From the NCBI GenBank assembly GCA_002344795.1, contig DDUM01000064.1:17359-81358 (forward strand): 64,000 nucleotides of DNA. Reading direction: 5' to 3'. A program made the translations under genes and the position numbers. Source of the stretch: Flammeovirgaceae bacterium UBA2338 (GTDB taxonomy: Bacteria > Bacteroidota > Bacteroidia > Cytophagales > Cyclobacteriaceae). The notes under the pieces are model-generated. The model was not told the origin of the DNA. It ran no database searches and worked only from the letters and a program-made list of their open reading frames with translations. Of this stretch, positions 60,751 through 64,000 are shown one piece after another. The stretch's first letter is position 1; each line of letters opens with the position of its first letter.

Positions 60751-60918
60751 GGCGCCTTCTATATCAATTTTAAAGTGGATAGCGTGTGTCGAAAATAGTT
60801 CACATCGACAGCATGAGGAATTTGAGATTGGATCGCTCTTAGGGAAGTTTGATACAGAGATTGCTTCTACGAAGAAGATTACAAAATTGACAAACAATAA
60901 ATTAAATTTTTACGGATC

Positions 60919-61809
60919 ATGTCAAATATCAAACTGATTATAGAGGAAAGGGCGGTCAGTATAGGAAAGTTTATGGTGGGGCGTTTATTGCCATTCCGAC
61001 AAAAAAGAATGGTGGGCCCCTTCATTTACATAGATCATATGGGACCTGTCAAGTTAAATGAGCGTGAAAATTTCGATGTATTACCCCATCCGCACATCGG
61101 TCTTTCTACGCTTACTTTTTTATTTGAAGGCAGCATTATGCACCGTGATACGCTTGGCAACGAAGTAGAAATAAAGCCAGGTGCCGTCAACTGGATGACA
61201 GCAGGAAAGGGAATTGTTCATTCCGAAAGAACTCCCGAGTATTTAAGAGACTCTCCATTGTATATGCACGGTTTACAAATCTGGGTGGCATTGCCAAAAG
61301 AACTAGAGCAAATGGAGCCGGAGTTTTCTCATATTGAGGAGCAACAAATTCCAGGATGGACAGAAGGAGACTTGCAATTTAAACTGGTGGCGGGTGAGGC
61401 CTTCGGCAGAAAATCACCCGTTCCTGTTTTTAGCATGCTGTTTATGCTTGAAATAAAAAGCAAAACAAAACAGACGGTTAACATTGGTGACCAGCTTTTT
61501 GGTGAAGCGGGATTGTATATTCTTAATGGAGCTATTGAAAGTGAAGGGTATGTTTATGACCCTAAACAATTATTAGTAGCAAAAGACAGCACACTTTGTG
61601 AGTTTACCATTCAGGAAAATAGCACCGTTTATATTTTTGGTGGCGATCCTTTTCCCGAAGAACGATTTATTGATTGGAATTTTGTTTCATCAAGTAAAGA
61701 ACTCATTGAAGATGCCAAGCAGAAATGGAAGGCACAGTCATTTGATAAAATTGAAGGAGACGAAACGGAGTTTATTCCTTATCCAACATTCAAATTAAAA
61801 GGGGTTTAA
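60919..61809 (+). CDS. Pirin-family cupin protein
   Basis: 296 aa. Pirin N-terminal cupin: GPFIYIDHMGPV, VLPHPHIGLSTLTFLFEGSIMHRDTLGNEVEIKPGAVNWMTAGKGIVHSE, with the His/His/His/Glu metal set of quercetinase-active pirins. The C-terminal cupin follows (LMLEIKSKTKQTVNIGD... YIFGGDPFPEE). Bacterial pirins show quercetin 2,3-dioxygenase activity or regulate metabolism; role here unproven. Ten bases before the VOC gene. Confidence 0.93.
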   Translation: MSNIKLIIEERAVSIGKFMVGRLLPFRQKRMVGPFIYIDHMGPVKLNERENFDVLPHPHIGLSTLTFLFEGSIMHRDTLGNEVEIKPGAVNWMTAGKGIVHSERTPEYLRDSPLYMHGLQIWVALPKELEQMEPEFSHIEEQQIPGWTEGDLQFKLVAGEAFGRKSPVPVFSMLFMLEIKSKTKQTVNIGDQLFGEAGLYILNGAIESEGYVYDPKQLLVAKDSTLCEFTIQENSTVYIFGGDPFPEERFIDWNFVSSSKELIEDAKQKWKAQSFDKIEGDETEFIPYPTFKLKGV

Positions 61810-61819
61810 TTTAAAGTTT

Positions 61820-62758
61820 ATGACCAAAATACTAGGACTGCATCACATCACGGCCATTGCAGGTGACGCTCAGCGCAATTACGACTTTTACACCAAAACC
61901 CTCGGACTCCGCCTGGTCAAAAAGACCGTTAATTTTGACGACCCCCAGACCTACCATTTCTACTTTGGTGATGAGGTGGGTTCTCCGGGAACCATACTTA
62001 CCTTCTTCCCCTGGGCAAATGTGAGACAAGGAAAGAACGGAGCTGGTATGGCCACAGAAATTGGATATTCCGTACCGAGAGGGAGCCTGGATTTCTGGAA
62101 AGCTCGTTTAAAAAAATTCAATACCCGCCACGAAATGCTTAGAGAAAGGTTTGAAGAAAAATACATTGCTTTCCAGGACCCTGACGGATTATGGCTCAAT
62201 TTGATCGAAGCGAAACACAACGATGAGCGAAGAGGATATGAAACTTCTGAAATTAAAGCCGATGTTGCGATCAAAGGATTTCACACAGTTACATTGACCG
62301 AGGTTAACAACAAAGCTACTGCCGCCATCCTAACTGAAGTGTTTGGTTACAAACAGGTGGAGCAGGAAGGCAATTTATACCGCTACCAAACCGATGCTGT
62401 AGAAAATGCTGCTATAGTAGATCTGTTGGAAATGCCAGACGCCCAAAGAGGTTTAAACGCAGGGGGCACTAATCATCATGTGGCATTTCGAGTAAAAGAC
62501 GAAGAGACTTTGATGGTGTTTAGGGAAAAAATAGCAGCAAGAGGCCTTCAAATCACGGAGAAAATAAACCGGGACTATTTCTTTTCGCTTTATTTCCGCG
62601 AGCCGGGAGGCGTGCTGTTTGAAATTGCCACAGACAATCCCGGATTTGCAACGGATGAGACGGTAGAAAACCTGGGAAGTTCACTGCAATTACCTGATCG
62701 ATATAAAGCAATGCGGGATAAGATTGAAAAGGGACTACCGGAGCTTCAAACGAAATGA
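61820..62758 (+). CDS. VOC-fold ring-cleaving dioxygenase (MhqO-like)
   Basis: 312 aa, two glyoxalase/VOC modules. Metal ligands expected in LGLHHITAIAGD, FHTVTLTEV/GTNHHVAFRV and GVLFEIATDNPG. The motifs FTFDDPQTYHFYFGDEVGSPGTILTFFPW (here NFDDPQTYHFYFGD) belong to the MhqA/MhqO group of putative extradiol dioxygenases for hydroquinone and related aromatics. Overlaps the esterase start by 4 bases (ATGA), so they are translationally coupled. Confidence 0.93.
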   Translation: MTKILGLHHITAIAGDAQRNYDFYTKTLGLRLVKKTVNFDDPQTYHFYFGDEVGSPGTILTFFPWANVRQGKNGAGMATEIGYSVPRGSLDFWKARLKKFNTRHEMLRERFEEKYIAFQDPDGLWLNLIEAKHNDERRGYETSEIKADVAIKGFHTVTLTEVNNKATAAILTEVFGYKQVEQEGNLYRYQTDAVENAAIVDLLEMPDAQRGLNAGGTNHHVAFRVKDEETLMVFREKIAARGLQITEKINRDYFFSLYFREPGGVLFEIATDNPGFATDETVENLGSSLQLPDRYKAMRDKIEKGLPELQTK

Positions 62759-63384
62759 CAAACCATTTGCACAAGAAGAATATACAAACGGCAGGCAAGC
62801 CTTTAAAAGAAGCCGAGAAAGTATTGATCATGATCCATGGTCGTGGAGCGAGCGCCCGTGATATTCTCGGGCTTTCCTTGCATTTAAATGTGACTGAATA
62901 CGCCTTACTCGCCCCAGAGGCAACCAATAATACCTGGTATCCCCATTCGTTTTTGGCGCCTCCTGATCAAAATGAACCCTGGCTTTCTTCTGCTCTTGAT
63001 TTACTGAAAGAAGCGGTTGATGACGTAACGAAACAAGGGATCACTACAGAAAACATATACTTCCTGGGGTTTTCGCAGGGAGCTTGTCTGACCTTGGAGT
63101 TTGCTGCACGTCATGCTAAAAAATGGGGAGGTGTTGTGGTTTTTACTGGCGGACTGATTGGCGACAAAATAGATCAGGGGAATTATTCCGGTAACTTTAA
63201 CGAGACACCCATCTTTATTGGCACGGGAAATCCCGATCCACACGTACCGATAGCACGGGTACACGAAAGTGTCAGTATCCTGGAAAAAATGAATGCAAAG
63301 GTACACCTGCAGGTGCACGAGGGGCGACCACACAGCATTTCTCCAGATGAGGTTGAAGAAGTAAATCGTTTGATTTTTAATTGA
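62755..63384 (+). CDS. Alpha/beta-hydrolase, phospholipase/carboxylesterase type (MhqD-like)
   Basis: 209 aa. Oxyanion loop MIHGRGASARDIL, nucleophile elbow FLGFSQGACL (Ser), acid in TGNPDPHVP and catalytic His in EGRPHSISPDE. Family of small esterases; pairing with MhqO-like proteins is known from quinone resistance operons in Bacillus. Coupled to the preceding gene by a 4-base overlap. No membrane segments. Confidence 0.92.
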   Translation: MTNHLHKKNIQTAGKPLKEAEKVLIMIHGRGASARDILGLSLHLNVTEYALLAPEATNNTWYPHSFLAPPDQNEPWLSSALDLLKEAVDDVTKQGITTENIYFLGFSQGACLTLEFAARHAKKWGGVVVFTGGLIGDKIDQGNYSGNFNETPIFIGTGNPDPHVPIARVHESVSILEKMNAKVHLQVHEGRPHSISPDEVEEVNRLIFN

Positions 63385-63645
63385 GAGGATAAATTTGGAA
63401 AGTGAATAGCCTAACTTTCCTATCAAGAGGAAAAGAGTATCTATGCTGCATTGCCTATGTGAATACACCGTACTAACATGAAATTAATCTGAAGTAGAAA
63501 GAAAATTCTTTAGCGTGAAAATTTATCGAAATGTCCTATTCCGTAGAAGAGAACCGGAATATGAAATACCTTTAAATCTATGAATTAGACTCTAAATTAG
63601 TTCTACCTGTATTGGAGAAAATGGCGGAGAAGTATAAAAAGGAAC

Positions 63646-63653
63646 TATCTTTG
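63646..63653 (+). promoter_or_regulatory. -7 box of the hibernation factor gene
   Basis: TATCTTTG, exact Bacteroidota -7 consensus, 23 bases before the ATG at 63676. No TTTG at the expected -33 distance, so activation or a weak promoter is possible. The rest of the 291-bp gap from 63385 holds one small hairpin, GGAAAGT/ACTTTCC (63397-63420), otherwise nothing. Confidence 0.45.
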
Positions 63654-63675
63654 CGAGAACGCTAAAAATTATAGT

Positions 63676-63987
63676 ATGAACTACACAGAAAATTTTGAGG
63701 GTATAAAGTTAGATGTACAGGCAGTGGACATTACCATCTCTGATAACTTACAACAAAGTATAAGGGATACCATTAGTAGATTAAAAAGACATACTTCGGA
63801 TGTCAATTATGTAGATGTTTACTTTACAGATAAAAGTGAAAAATCCACAAATCCTAAAACAGTGGGTATGAAATTTGGCATTCCTGGAAACGATGCTTTT
63901 GCTTCCGATTCTGGGGACAACTGGATGGAACTGCTTAAAAATGTAGAAGAAAAGCTGCGCAGTCAACTTGTTAAACTCAAACGTTGA
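63676..63987 (+). CDS. HPF/RaiA-type ribosome hibernation factor, short form
   Basis: 103 aa. The S30AE/RaiA fold: KLDVQAVDITISDNLQQSIRDTISRLKRHTSDVNYVDVYFTDKSE, then FGIPGNDAFASDSGDNWMELLKNVEEKLRSQLVKLKR. Binds 30S subunits and silences translation under stress. Only the N-terminal domain is present (no dimerisation tail). The opposite end of the stress island from cls, and it fits that theme. Complete within the window. Confidence 0.9.
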   Translation: MNYTENFEGIKLDVQAVDITISDNLQQSIRDTISRLKRHTSDVNYVDVYFTDKSEKSTNPKTVGMKFGIPGNDAFASDSGDNWMELLKNVEEKLRSQLVKLKR

Positions 63988-64000
63988 AAAGTGTTATATA

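Noticed and set aside
62553..62927. 124-aa minus-strand frame across the VOC/esterase junction
   Set aside because: Overlaps two well-supported coupled genes and has no recognisable family features.

Overview
The window looks like a chromosomal segment of a Bacteroidota bacterium, most likely of the Cytophagia/Cytophagales. The grounds are a SusC/SusD pair at the left edge, promoters of the TTTG-N19/20-TAnnTTTG type (clearest at the tRNA-Glu and at the pyruvate dehydrogenase E2 gene), almost no Shine-Dalgarno sequences, a type III glutamine synthetase, LytS/LytTR signalling, DUF3667, baeRF3 and head-GIN proteins. Composition is moderately AT-rich and even; there is no rRNA, CRISPR array, prophage or integron. 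The species cannot be named from sequence alone.

Layout. 1-2.9 kb: end of a SusC-type TonB receptor and its SusD lipoprotein. 3.0-12.7 kb: a carotenoid and light-response region on the minus strand in two blocks, photolyase/SRPBCC/crtZ/lycopene cyclase (3.0-6.0 kb) and carH-like regulator/ECF sigma/crtI/crtB/idi (8.3-12.7 kb). They are separated by a plus-strand outer-membrane protein plus lipoprotein (6.3-8.25 kb). The MerR-family regulator keeps the B12-binding residues of CarH photoreceptors, so a light/B12 switch driving zeaxanthin-type carotenoid synthesis and photorepair is the most coherent reading. 12.8-19.6 kb: the Lhr-like helicase and PdeM nuclease of the ligase-associated DNA repair set, split by a phosphate transporter, then a CapA-like protein. 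19.6-33.9 kb: housekeeping and envelope genes (amidohydrolase, GSIII, S41 and M28 peptidases, RidA, FabH, LeuRS). LeuRS carries an in-frame 72-bp repeat insertion. 34.0-39.5 kb: TonB receptor plus partner, then LytS-LytTR-DUF3667. 39.5-45.3 kb: Rieske oxygenase, DoxX, bestrophin, a 41-aa membrane peptide and a large metallopeptidase/propeller/barrel protein. 45.4-50.4 kb: PDH E2, HslV, aminotransferase, a 43-aa membrane peptide, GAPDH.

50.4-51.9 kb is the plastic spot: a decayed tandem copy of a tRNA-Glu with its promoter, the intact tRNA-Glu, a REP-type palindrome, a frameshifted REP-associated (Y1) transposase, a second REP palindrome with identical arms, and the orphan 3' end of a histidine kinase. 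52.0-64.0 kb is a general stress and redox island: cardiolipin synthase, HdeD-like, SDR, baeRF3, two Dps ferritins, YceI, SnoaL-like, DsbA-like, zinc-type dehydrogenase, pirin, a VOC dioxygenase/esterase pair resembling MhqO/MhqD, and a ribosome hibernation factor.

All calls come from reading motifs and gene order; no database search was run. Start codons were moved from the longest frame where a signal peptide, an ATG or family length argued for it, and this is stated per gene.
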